A DNA stretch of 64,000 nt. Source: Oscheius sp. JU75. Its lineage: Eukaryota; Nematoda; Chromadorea; Rhabditida; Rhabditidae. The notes below the pieces were generated by a model, which was not told where the DNA came from, searched no databases, and saw only the letters and a list, made by a program, of their open reading frames with translations. This document shows positions 32,464 to 43,126 of this stretch, in pieces (positions within the stretch are counted from its first letter, which is position 1; each line of letters begins with the position of its first letter). The position numbers and the translations under genes are program-made. The DNA lies in the NCBI GenBank assembly GCA_037178855.1, contig JASJZC010000005.1, forward strand, positions 8,618,001-8,682,000, in the 5' to 3' direction.

Positions 32464-33654
32464 ATAGACGAATGGACTCTATTGTTATCTGTTCTCTGCT
32501 CAAAGTTTCCGTCAGTCTACAGGACAAGGTTCTTCAAGCTGGTGCCTCAATGATCTTCAAAGCAAGTTGATCTCAAATAAACTTGGTCGAACACTGTCCT
32601 TGTTTTTGTTATAGCACAGGCTGACAGACATACGTATGACAGGTAGATACAGAGAAGAAGCATAGTGCTGGGACTTTTAATCATTCTAGTACATAGAACT
32701 TTTCTATGCCACTTAACATTGTCCGTCTTGTCCAGCAACTCGTCTCGTAAGAGACATCTACAGGCCGTGTTCTATTCAGGGGTTCAGCTACGCGGTTCGA
32801 CTAAAATTTCTTCCGTGACCGTGGTCACTTTTGCTGTTCAGTTGTATTTTATGTCCATGGCATACAGTAGTTGGCCTCCGCTTGTATACCGCGGTATTGG
32901 GTTTATAAAGCTTCCAAATCTTGATGTTTTCCAATCTGTTAGTGTTCGACACGATCTTTTCAATGTCAAAACAAATATGTGAAAGGTCTCATATGTGAAA
33001 TATGTAAAAAATATGAGAACTTGCGTAAAGAACTCCTGTCTGGCTTCACTATTTTCACCTCGAGCATGATTCCCTTGATGCTCAGTTTTTGGTCAACTAA
33101 AGTGAGGGTGTAAATACAGGAAAGTGGATCTCTTGGGTTTGTTATCTAAAGTTCTTCAAAGTCCTATTTCTTCCTTTTTAGTCTACACTTCTAACAATAA
33201 TCTGAGAGATACGCTGATATCATATCTTTTGGACAGCCTTAGATTTCTCTTTGCCATTGCGAACATTAAGACAGAGACTCTGAGAAATGTGCGAATAATT
33301 GTGTCAATATCTCTAGCCATGCATGGAAAGTTCAGATGCTGCCCCTGTGACTGGATCGGTCCTTTTTTGCCCCATATCTATCAGGAGACATTCTCATAAA
33401 GAACATCTGTAGAACCGTTGTCTAATCTGAAATCAATCAGACTTATAGTCAGCTTGAATCTACAAGTAGCCGCAACTTTCAGCCTGTGCAACCATCGTGT
33501 CGTACCGTGGTACCGAGGAGAATCCCTTCAAATGCTGTGATCGATTCGACAATCATTATTCGCGCTGCGACTGTAAAGAAGATTGTCCCTACATGTCCTA
33601 TCAGCACTGTATATCCGATTGAAGTGAACGAGAGAAAAGATTGCAATGATCACT
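32464..33654. other. Intergenic, contains repeat family C
   Basis: No gene was recognised between peptide copies 3 and 4. A repeat family C copy lies at 33020-33100. ORFs at 32665-32982 and 33124-33399 have no motifs and no splice support. Confidence 0.5.
33020..33100 (+). repeat. Repeat family C, copy 1
   Basis: It contains CTTGCGTAAAGAACTCCTGTC followed by TGGCTTCACTATTTTCAC and CTCAGTTTTTGGTCAACT. The same order appears at 42349-42422 with high identity. Confidence 0.8.
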
Positions 33655-33806
33655 TTTATTAGAGATCTACTGGTTCGGAGATCTGGCGTTGATACACACG
33701 AAGTGAGTTGTCCCGTGAACAGAGAAGGTTTTGAGCACATTCAACTTAGCAGGTGAACTAGAGAAGAATAATGTACATACAGAAGAAGAGACAGAATATA
33801 GTCTCC
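33655..33806 (-). repeat. 3' flank of peptide copy 4, similar to the flank of copy 1
   Basis: The blocks AGATCTACTGGTTCGGAGATCT, GAGTTGTCCCGTGAAC and AATATAGTCTCCTTATTTA match the 3' flank of copy 1 (about 28350-28486) in the same order. The duplication therefore included several hundred bases and not only the coding part. Confidence 0.75.
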
Positions 33807-33929
33807 TTATTTAGACTGTGAAGGATTCTTCTTTTGCATAGCTGCACGTCGTTCTTGTCTCGATGCTGAAAATCGAGAGGCACGGGATTCCATGTCACAT
33901 TCTGTAGCCGGCCAGGAAATATGGATCAT
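33807..33929 (-). CDS. Small basic peptide, new family, SQSK-type (copy 4)
   Basis: An intronless 40-codon ORF begins MIHISWPATECDMESRASRF, passes through SASRQERRAA and ends QKKNPSQSK. MESRASRFS and the QKK..SQSK tail are shared with copy 1 at 28484-28606, as is the 3' flank, so these two are the closest pair although they lie at opposite ends of the cluster. No signal peptide is present. A (TC)n run on the minus strand lies just before the start codon (GA run at about 33939-33956 on the plus strand). Function is unknown. Confidence 0.8.
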   Translation of the reverse strand: MIHISWPATECDMESRASRFSASRQERRAAMQKKNPSQSK

Positions 33930-34027
33930 GATTGGAGTAGAGAGAGAGAGAGAGAGTGACTGTCGAAAAGACAAGAGAGTAGCTGAGTTGTGAGAGCACT
34001 GGGACATCAACTGCTAAAAGGTCCTCC

Positions 34028-34060
34028 CTTTTATAGCGGCTCGGTTAACAGCCACGCCCC
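34028..34060 (-). promoter_or_regulatory. Core promoter of peptide copy 4: GC box and TATA box
   Basis: On the minus strand GGGGCGTGGC (34060-34051) precedes TATAAAAGGG (34035-34026) by about 16 bp. The arrangement is as for copy 1. The leader CCCAGTGCTCTC follows at 34003-33992. Confidence 0.7.
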
Positions 34061-37000
34061 TTTATCCGTCCCCTTTCTCTCTGTTTTAGCGAATAAGAGA
34101 AAAAGTAGTTTTGTTTCTTGAGGCAAATCAGACTAATCTTTGGACTAATCTTTATGGTTGGAAAAGGGAGGATAATTAAGAGAGGGAGAGTTTCCTGGCA
34201 GAGCTGGGAGTTGTACGAACTCACGACTTGAGAGTGAGGAAGCTTTCGTCTAGAGGATTTACTGGAATTTTTTGTCGAATAGTCTTATTCACTACAGAAC
34301 AAATATGCAAAACTTTGAAAGACTGTCAGGTACCAGAAAGAATGATACTACCAGTGGAACGAGAAGCCAATTCACCAAACACTGTATGGTGAAAAACCAA
34401 GATTTTCTTTATGAGATTTATTGGCAGTTTATCACAATATGTACCTTACGTGTCCTGTTTCAGGGACACGCTATGGTGGTCTGATAGTCCGACAGTACAT
34501 AAGGCTAGAACGATTGATACATCATTTAGCACATGACAACTAGAATCTCGGAAAAAAAGTCATACTTTCTCATCCCACCTTTTCAATAAGCGGTACGTTG
34601 ACCTCATTTCCGTAGATGCAATCTGCCTCTCTTGGTAAAAATTTTCAACCTACCTCACGCCGAGTACAGAAATATCACTTCCTTGATATTTTTAGGTCTC
34701 AGGGAACTCATCTTCCCTCCATAAGTACGTCAGCATATTCAAATTTCCTGTGGTAAATGTCTCCTGCACCCCGTGGTTCTGCTGTCCTTAAGTGTGTTGC
34801 TAATTTAGACCGATAATTAATCACATGATGCCTACTCAAATTGGAAGAGGAAACGAATAAAAGTTTTGAGGAAACTTCAATATTTGAGTGCTCGATGAGC
34901 TACAGTACTAGTTTAATCTCTGCATGTTCTTTAAATTAGAACTTCCGGAAAACAGAAGCCCGGCCTGACCTTTGGAGTAGTTTTTGCTGGGAAGCCATAA
35001 GTGGGTCGAATTAATTTAAAGAGGAGAGAGTATTCAATCTTTGAAGCCGATGTATGTTTGCTCAAGGAAAAGAGGTACAGAAATAAGAGCATGTTCTATT
35101 CCTTCCATTGAATAATAAGAAAGCTATTAAACAAAACAACAACAGATCTGAACAGTGAAAAACTCTACCAAAAACTGGCAGAGAGTGTGAAGTAGACTAC
35201 AGTTTAATTATTTCAGACCAGCTTGTACCAGTCACACAAGCTGCCTCTTAGCAGATCCGCCTTTCCCGTCTGTCAGTTAGTCTGAAAAATGACCATTCGT
35301 CTGGAGCAAAAAGGCTGGCAAAAATCTCATTTCTGATAGGCCACGCTTTCCATCCAGTATCTATTATTGTCTCTCCAGAAGTTCCTTCTTCCACAGACTG
35401 TCCAAAGTTCCAACTCTCCCCTACCTTGTTTATCTGACAAGTCAGAGACTCCATTCTGTCTGTTGCCTCAATTTTTATCGAATTAAAAATTATATCTGCT
35501 CGACGCATAACGTTGGCTTTTCTATACTTCCTCTGAGATCAACATCTCGAACAACACGCATCCCGATTACCCAGGCACAAGATAGACAATAAGGAACAAT
35601 CCGTACAAGATTAGTATAATTCTAATTCTTGTTATTCTTTATCTGCAGATAATTTTGTGATCTTTCCCGAATGAATAGGTATATGCTGAGAAAGATGATT
35701 TCAAATGTGTGCCTGATCACTCTAGTCTTCTGAGAGAGGGAGAAGAGAGACGCACACGATAACATTACTCAAAATGGTGAATGATAGTATTTTGGTGACT
35801 GTTTTGGTATCGCAGATCGACAAACAGTCCGGAAGATCAAATGAAAAAGTTACTAGTCGAAATAAACTTAAACTTGTGGTGACACATATTGCAATTACCT
35901 AGACTGTGACCTCAAATACTGTGAAAGCAAACGTGGAACTGCTAAAGTTCATATACTCAATTTGTTCCGGAATTGACAAACTTGTGAGTAAGCTTGGCTA
36001 GTAAGACATGCGTAGCATACAGTAATCGGGAGAGAAGGGTTTCTCAAACAATGAAGAAATGATTATCTCTCACTACTAGCCATCATACAAAAGCTTTCGT
36101 TAGAAAGGAATGGGCATCGACGACAGACAATATTTCGAATAAAAAAAACTGTACGCAGTCGGTTTCCGTTGGGGAGGCATTATTCTTAACAGTGCTATTT
36201 TAATTTGCAGTTAGAAAAGTGTCTGAATGCTGAGTTTCCCGACCAGGCTGCTCCATAGTCCGCAAAGCCAGCGAAGAAATCGATAACCGGACAGGTGTTC
36301 AATGCCATGACCGTTCACCACAGAGACAGTGTTCCAAGCAGCTCCAACATCCAGAAAATTCTTTTTCGTCTTCTTTGACTTGTCTGCTATTCTTTTTTAG
36401 TCAATCTTTCCTCTATCTCACTTATGCTTCCCGGTAATGTTCCTTGATCTTCATAGGGGACTTTCTCCGGAAGCCCAGTCTTACATGTAATATACTTGAA
36501 ATATTAGTCACATCGAGTTAATGTACGTTGTCTTGCAATCCTTTGTCAAAAATGACATGTCGTCTTATGAGGATAAGTCTGGCTACCATGATGGTAGAGT
36601 ATAGTCGAGAAATTTGTACTCTTATGCAGATGCAAAATGTATGAGCAACGATTAGAAGTAGAGAGTGTAGGGTTCAACTTCAGAATGTACCTACCTAACT
36701 TGACACTTTTTGATCTACCCACATCATTTCCGGCTCATCCCGTTTCTATTATGCTCTCTCGGCCCTAAACATTGCTCCCATAGTGGGCATGAATTCTATC
36801 AGTATGCGGGTCGAGCTTCTGTTTAAGGTCAACGTCCTTCCGAGGAATCGCAAGTGTACAGCAAAAGCACGAGAGAGCAAACAAGGGTGATGTTTAGGGA
36901 ATAATCATTCCAAATCTGGCTCTAATAACATTACTCTCGTCTACTTGTTGATGCATCAACAATATATTCGTAAGAAAAAGAGACCCAGTGGTCTCGAGAT

Positions 37001-39062
37001 CACGTCATCTTTAAACTTCAGCTCGGCTTGGGTTTATAGAGTATCACAGCAACCCATACTTGGGGAACTGTCAACTTAATCCCATTTGGAGTTCTGACAT
37101 TTGCTTGGATACAGTCCTGAGGCCAAAAGCCGTAGGGTTGAATTGGGTCCAAGTCCATGGGGATAAGACCTCGGCCTTTCGAATGTTTTCTATTGTTGCT
37201 TTTTAGTTATTGGAGAGAGCTGATTCTCTGTGTGAACATAATGCTTATGTTTAAGAGGTTGTGAAGCCTGCACAGATTAGTTTCGACGTTTTGCAAATAG
37301 GTGAGAAGAGCAATACAAAAACACAAATAATGGAGAGAGAAAACAAGATTGAGAAAAGCAAGAGACAAGAAGGGACAGGATATCCCTAGGGAAAATCAGA
37401 ATGTAAGTTAGAAAACAGCCTAGAAATCCATGGAAACTGTTCAAACACTTAAAAACAGAAGGCGGAAAGCCTTTTCCATACATGCGAGAAGTCTGAATCT
37501 TGTACATTGAAAGTGAAAAGAGGTTTAGGCTTTTTGTTTTCCAGGAACAGAGGGACCCACCAACAGTTTAGATTCTCCTCCGGGTTAAGACAATTGGATC
37601 CCTGCTTATCATAATTTCTGCCACAAAACTCTCTCAACGCTAGTATGCAGTCCTCTACAGAAATGGGGGCTTTTCAACTGTTCCGATACTTTGTTACTGG
37701 ATTTTGAACTTTTGATTTCCACACCTCTATATCTAAAGGATCGTTTTTTTGGTAACCTTCAAAAAGTTAAGCTAGTGAACAGGCCTGTGTATCCAAAAAA
37801 ATATTGCCAAGTACCATCCAGTAAGTAGATCGATGAAGTGTAGTCAAGCTATTGACGAAACCCAGGAAAGTGGGAGAGAAAAGTCAAAACAATAGAAACC
37901 TGTAAGAGTTCCTCCACTTTTCTCGTACCTTCTCCAAAGTTAGGAATAGCCATTTTCTCCCCTTTTCAATTACTAGTCACCGTGTGCAGCCGAAGCCCTC
38001 GAAGAAATCTTATAGCGTACCCGGATTTTTTCTGTTCCTTTTTCTTACCAAGAGATCAAGAATGTGGACTTGTTCCAGTTCTCTTGGCCCAGTTCTCCCG
38101 GAAAAAATACTAATATTTATTTTTACGCTAGGCTGTGACGTAGAACGGCTACTCGAGACCAATCTTGCTCTTTCCGGTACCGATCCCAGGGTCCGGCTGG
38201 CTGGCCCCGTCAAAACATTTTGACAGCTGCAAGAGAAAGTCAAGTTTTTAGGGATGCTGAAAAGTCAGAGATTAGCTATCAGATGCCTTTGTTGTCTTCT
38301 GACTGGAATGAGAAGAAAGCTTACAGTGCCTTTTTGCGTCAAAGGGAGCCTAATCCCAAGGAAGACCGATCGGCTGATACACACAACCTTTGGTTCGAGA
38401 CTCTCTCTTTCTCTCTCTGGGGAAAGTCTCGTCTGCTGTGGAAAACAAACGGATTCTTGACGGGAAATGACGAGATCGTGGACGGGCATGATCCTGGTTT
38501 ATAGGTAGGATTGCGATGGATTTTCTATAGTGACATTTGTCTGAACAGTGAGACAACAACGTAAGCAACTTGTTGGATGTTGTTCGAACGGTTGACAGAA
38601 CAGGGAGAAGATGTGTTGGGGGTTTCAGAGGATTGTAACAAGAGCTATCTACTTCGGCAGATCTACAATAACCGACTACTCGTTGAAGCATCTCTTTACA
38701 TGGTAAGTATCACAACATTGAACTCTCACAAGGAATTGTATTCTAACGTTTTCAAAGTGGCATCAGTTCAAACATCAGTTCATATAAGACGCAATCGTTG
38801 AGGTAAGCTGGCTATATTTACTGTGTAAAATTCCGACCCTTTCAATGTGTCCTAGGAGAATCGTTAGCTTTTGAATGACAACTCTAAGAAAGAACTGCTC
38901 CACCGCATGTCTAGTTATACCGTCTAGGCGTTATTCTACGAATACCCACTCCGGCAAGTCAGTTGGACAGTGTGCGGATTCAACACCGTGCTCCCTGTCT
39001 TTCTTCCGAAATTACTTCAGAAAGACAGCTTCCATTGTTCGGTAGTTCAGTTGTATAAAGTT

Positions 39063-39153
39063 AGCTGCGCTCGAATGCATTTTCTCATTTCACCGTTTGT
39101 CATAATGACGTTTCCTTCTACCCTCTTTACTCTTTTTCTGCCAGTGTTTCTCT
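39063..39153 (+). repeat. Repeat family D, copy 2
   Basis: This 91-bp block starting AGCTGCGCTCGAATG is about 95 percent identical to 31612-31702, in the same orientation 7.4 kb away. Confidence 0.85.
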
Positions 39154-40794
39154 CGTTCAGGGGAAGATTAGTCTTCTGGCATGCTTAGTTCACTGTTCTT
39201 CTTTTAAGAGAGTAAAAGAGGCACTCTAAGCAATTGAACTAATAACTCCCCATTTCTAATCCGTGTTCATTTCATGTTTTTCCAGAGGAATCGGCTTCAC
39301 TGACCTCTGTGCAAAGGAGCACGTTAAACTAATAAGTAAACAGGGGGAGAGTGGAGGATTCGAACCTTGTGTTTCTGCTAATCTTCACAGAAGAAAGAGA
39401 AAAGAGGCCGGCACGGTGCATTAGTGGAAGAAATGTCAACAGAAACAGGATCTGTGGAAATCCGAAAGAAACCGAGGGAAAAGTCTAACTTTGAACTGAA
39501 TCCAGTTAAGAGTTGTTGTTCCTTATACCCCTCTTTCTTCTACTATTTTTAGGGATTTCCACGGTGATTCGGATCATCTCCCTGCCAAAAATAGTTCTCG
39601 GGATCTATGGAAATGAAATAGATGTGGACTTGACGTCCCATCGAGCAATGACGAATCTGCCCTTGTGTTCCCATACTTGGACGTAATTGTTCTATTTCCT
39701 ACCACATTCCGGGTATGGGGTCGTTTTCTTGCAGGAAGAACGGAGAATAGGGGAATAGACAATGGGGATCAGAATCATCATTTTCGAGTTCTTGGTATGG
39801 AAGTAGTCATAGTTGTTAAGAGTGAGTCGGGTATTAGGTAATCACAAGTTCTGGTTATCAAGGGTAAAAAAAAAACACTTTTTGGGAAGAGCTTGTTCTA
39901 AACATAGTCTGAATGAGAACCCATCGGGAAACCAAAACTGAAAGTCAAGAACCGCTTTCTTTTGGTTCGGACCTTCCACTAATTAACTCGAAACGAGAGA
40001 ACAAGGCTATAAGATACTTTGGAAAGATGACGTCTCTCAGTTACCCAATGTAGCAAACATATTCGGAAGTTCTCAAGAGCTCTCTATACAGTAAACGAAT
40101 GACCTTTTCTGAAGGATTGACAACCCGAGATCACATCCACACGGTTGACTAGGATCGATTGAATCTAGGCGCAGTTGTAATTATATAAACTACTAGATCT
40201 GTAGGTTTTGACTGAAAAAAATTTAGTCTCGTCATTTCTTCCGTTTGTTACTAATACCAATGTTACTCATTCAGTACACTAGCCCACTCTGAGCTCATTA
40301 CTTCAATCCTTCTCAAAGTTTAGTTTAGAAAATCCTGGAACTCAGTTACTCACTTCCGAAATACTTCGTCGTCAATCTTCTTACGCAACTCCATAATATT
40401 GGGAGCAGCTTAAACAGTCAAACTTTTCAGCCACGTTGGGTTTTTTGGTTTCGAGGCAGAACCAGATTACCTTATTATCCAGCTTCCACGACAAACGTAG
40501 GTTCTTGCGTATACTATCCATCTAGATGAGCAACCAAACCGGGATGAGTCGAGCTTCGAGTTGCAGTTTCAAAAAGCACATGTTGATTCCAGAGATCTAT
40601 TCGAGGGACCGAAACTACAAACAGGTTAGTATAAGCTGATCCAATGGCTTCCATGTGGCTGGATGGAAGCCGATTCGAAAAGGTTACAACGGACTTCCGA
40701 GAGTAGTTTCTTTTCCTCTGATTAGGGTTCTTTGAATTTGAAGAGATTGTGATAGAGAGAAAACATTGAATAGTTTCACCGTCTCGGAAGACCT

Positions 40795-40871
40795 GCCACA
40801 GCTCCGACAGTTAAATGGCGCCGTCGTTGTGACCTCAGTTGTTCAAGTCCGTGTCTCGACAGTTAGACACC
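40795..40871 (+). repeat. Interspersed repeat family B, copy
   Basis: It contains GCTCCGACAGTTAAATGGCG, then CCGTCGTTGTGACCTC, AGTTGTTCAAG and a second CTCGACAGTTAGACACC. It matches 10541-10607 in having two sub-units joined by AGTTGTTCAAG. Confidence 0.8.
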
Positions 40872-42348
40872 TTTTATTTTGCCCAAACGGTATCCCTGAA
40901 AGTTGGTACAGCAAAGCGATCCGTGCCAGTGACCACTGACTAGAACAAGCTTGTTCATGACAAATTCTTCCTGAAAGTCAGCTGATGTATAGAGCAGCAG
41001 TCAATCTCAACGACCGGCTTATGAAATGAGTGCCATAAGCAAAACATCGCGGATTGGTTTTCTCGAATGCTGTCAAAAAAAGTTTTTTTTCTCATACTCT
41101 CACAAATGTCCAATGAGAGAAAAACACCAATTTCGCGATTATGATTCCGCTTAGCCACGATCTCAGACCAATAGGACGGATGATAGACAGACTCGAACGG
41201 ACTCTCCAATCCAGCTCTCGGCTCAAAGCCTTTTAGCCATTTGTTGCCAGTAACATAGAGGTTGTGTTTTAGCGTTCACAATTATTCTCGAGGCGGGAAG
41301 ATAGAGACAGGAAGTCGTTTCCAGGGTTTAGAAGATTAGGTTGGAGCTTTTGAAAGGATAAGCTTCAAGAACTGTTGTCATACTATGAGAGTGCAGGAAC
41401 TTTTCTAATCCAGGGGCACGAGGACTCTCATATATTGAGGATCGGAAAGTTGGGATTAAAAGGGGAAAGATGTCGTCTTCTGGAGGGACCAATAAGATAC
41501 ATCTCAGATTGCCGCGTAGTAACTCGAATGGCATGGCCCAAAGACTACAGTTCAAACACCGTTTTATATACCAATTTCATTTAACATTCCTTACTGAGTT
41601 CGTTTGTAAACTTGCAATTTATGGCGTCTGTACGTGATTCGGTCTCCTAGAATAATCGGTTTCAGAAGACACAATCTGGGTTTTTTTTCGACCTTTGGAA
41701 ATAGTAACACCATACTTAATCCCAGCACGACAGCTTGGGGTTCCTCAACTATGTAAAACACAGCACGGCCTGCAATATCAATGTCTGTCTCGTCTTTCAG
41801 ATTATATCTCTGGATGATGCTTTACCAAATTTTAGGCTCTCAAAATAGCTCACAGCGTTACAAGAAGATTGCACGCTATCAATCGTTCTGATAGTATTTT
41901 ACGCCTGCTGTATTTTGTCCCTTTTTTCCAGAAACTTGATGATTATGTTTCAGATCTGTATGGAAGGCGCTTACACAATACCGTCATACAGCATCTGTAA
42001 TGACGAGCAAGTTTTTTTTTTTGTAAAATATAGCAAGTGTTGACTATTGAGAGAACCGTGCAGGATAAAATTTTTTTTGCAAATAACTTCCTTCTCTTTG
42101 TCATATCTTTCTTACTTCCAAGATTAATCAGTATGGCGATCTCTCACGCATTCGGGTTAGACATCGTGGGAAAGGATTAGCTTGAAGCTCGAATGAAGAA
42201 AGTTCTGATATCATCGCTATATTTGAATGCAGGCGGGGGTGAACCAACATATTTTTGAAGATTTGTATTTACAGGACAGATCTAGAGAATACTAGGTATT
42301 GTTCAAAAATCGCTATTCAAAGAACAAATTTCAAAAAGTCTTGAAATA

Positions 42349-42422
42349 ACGTAAAGACTCTTGTCTGGCTTCACTATTTTCACTCTTCAAATTCCTTTGA
42401 CGCTCAATTTTTGGTCAACTGA
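42349..42422 (+). repeat. Repeat family C, copy 2
   Basis: It contains ACGTAAAGACTCTTGTCTGG, CTTCACTATTTTCAC and CTCAATTTTTGGTCAACT, matching 33020-33100. Confidence 0.8.
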
Positions 42423-43126
42423 AACTGAATGCAATTGCGCCGTCTGTGTGAAACAATATGTGCTTCGTGGAGGGAAAATTTACATCCTGTTTACCTGGAT
42501 CATGAACAAAGTTGAGCACTCAGCTGAATGAGGACGTCACGCCTAATTACGAAAGGCATAATCGGACATGCGGTAAATTAGCTGATAATGGTCAAGCAAA
42601 CTAGAATGAAGACGGAAAGATGAGTTTCTGGTTTGAATAAGATACTTAGGGAACAGCCAAGCGATTTCTATAGAAAATTTGTCAGAATAAAGCTCAGACT
42701 AGGGACTCAGACTAAAGCCTACAGAACGTGAACACTAACTTAGATTTGAAAAGTTTATAGTTTCCACGAGGATCCTAGACGATTACCCAAATCGAATAAT
42801 TGAGTTCATAGCAAATAATCAGAGGAAGATTCTGGACGAGCCTACCGACGCGCTTTTCTGAGCCTCAGGCGACACGTAAGCGATAACTTTAGTTCGAAAC
42901 TTAGTTTGTCGTCTAAAAACATAGGTTCTCTCTCAGGAAAACACTTGTAGCTTAAAAAAAGTCATAATCCGGAGGATAACCCACGGTTCACAGATTGCAT
43001 ACAAATCGATTGATTCTTTGCACTTCATAGTTCGGAATCCGCGAGAAGCACCCTGTTGCACCAAATCTGCCAATTATAGGCGATTGAACTCCCACCTCCC
43101 GCTCAGCATAGCGCTACAGATCATCA

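Larger units (their letters stand above)
34061..43126. other. 9-kb gene-poor region
   Basis: This is a long stretch without a recognisable gene, unusual beside the compact genes elsewhere in the window. ORFs at 35248-35508 (minus), 37277-37640 (minus), 38220-38691 (both strands) and 39574-39762 (minus) lack motifs, signals and exon partners. It contains repeat family D copy 2 (39063), repeat family B copy (40795) and repeat family C copy 2 (42349), so it is at least partly built from dispersed repeats. Confidence 0.5.

Noticed and set aside
35248..35508. 86-codon minus-strand ORF
   Set aside because: No motif, exon partner or similarity to the nearby peptide family.
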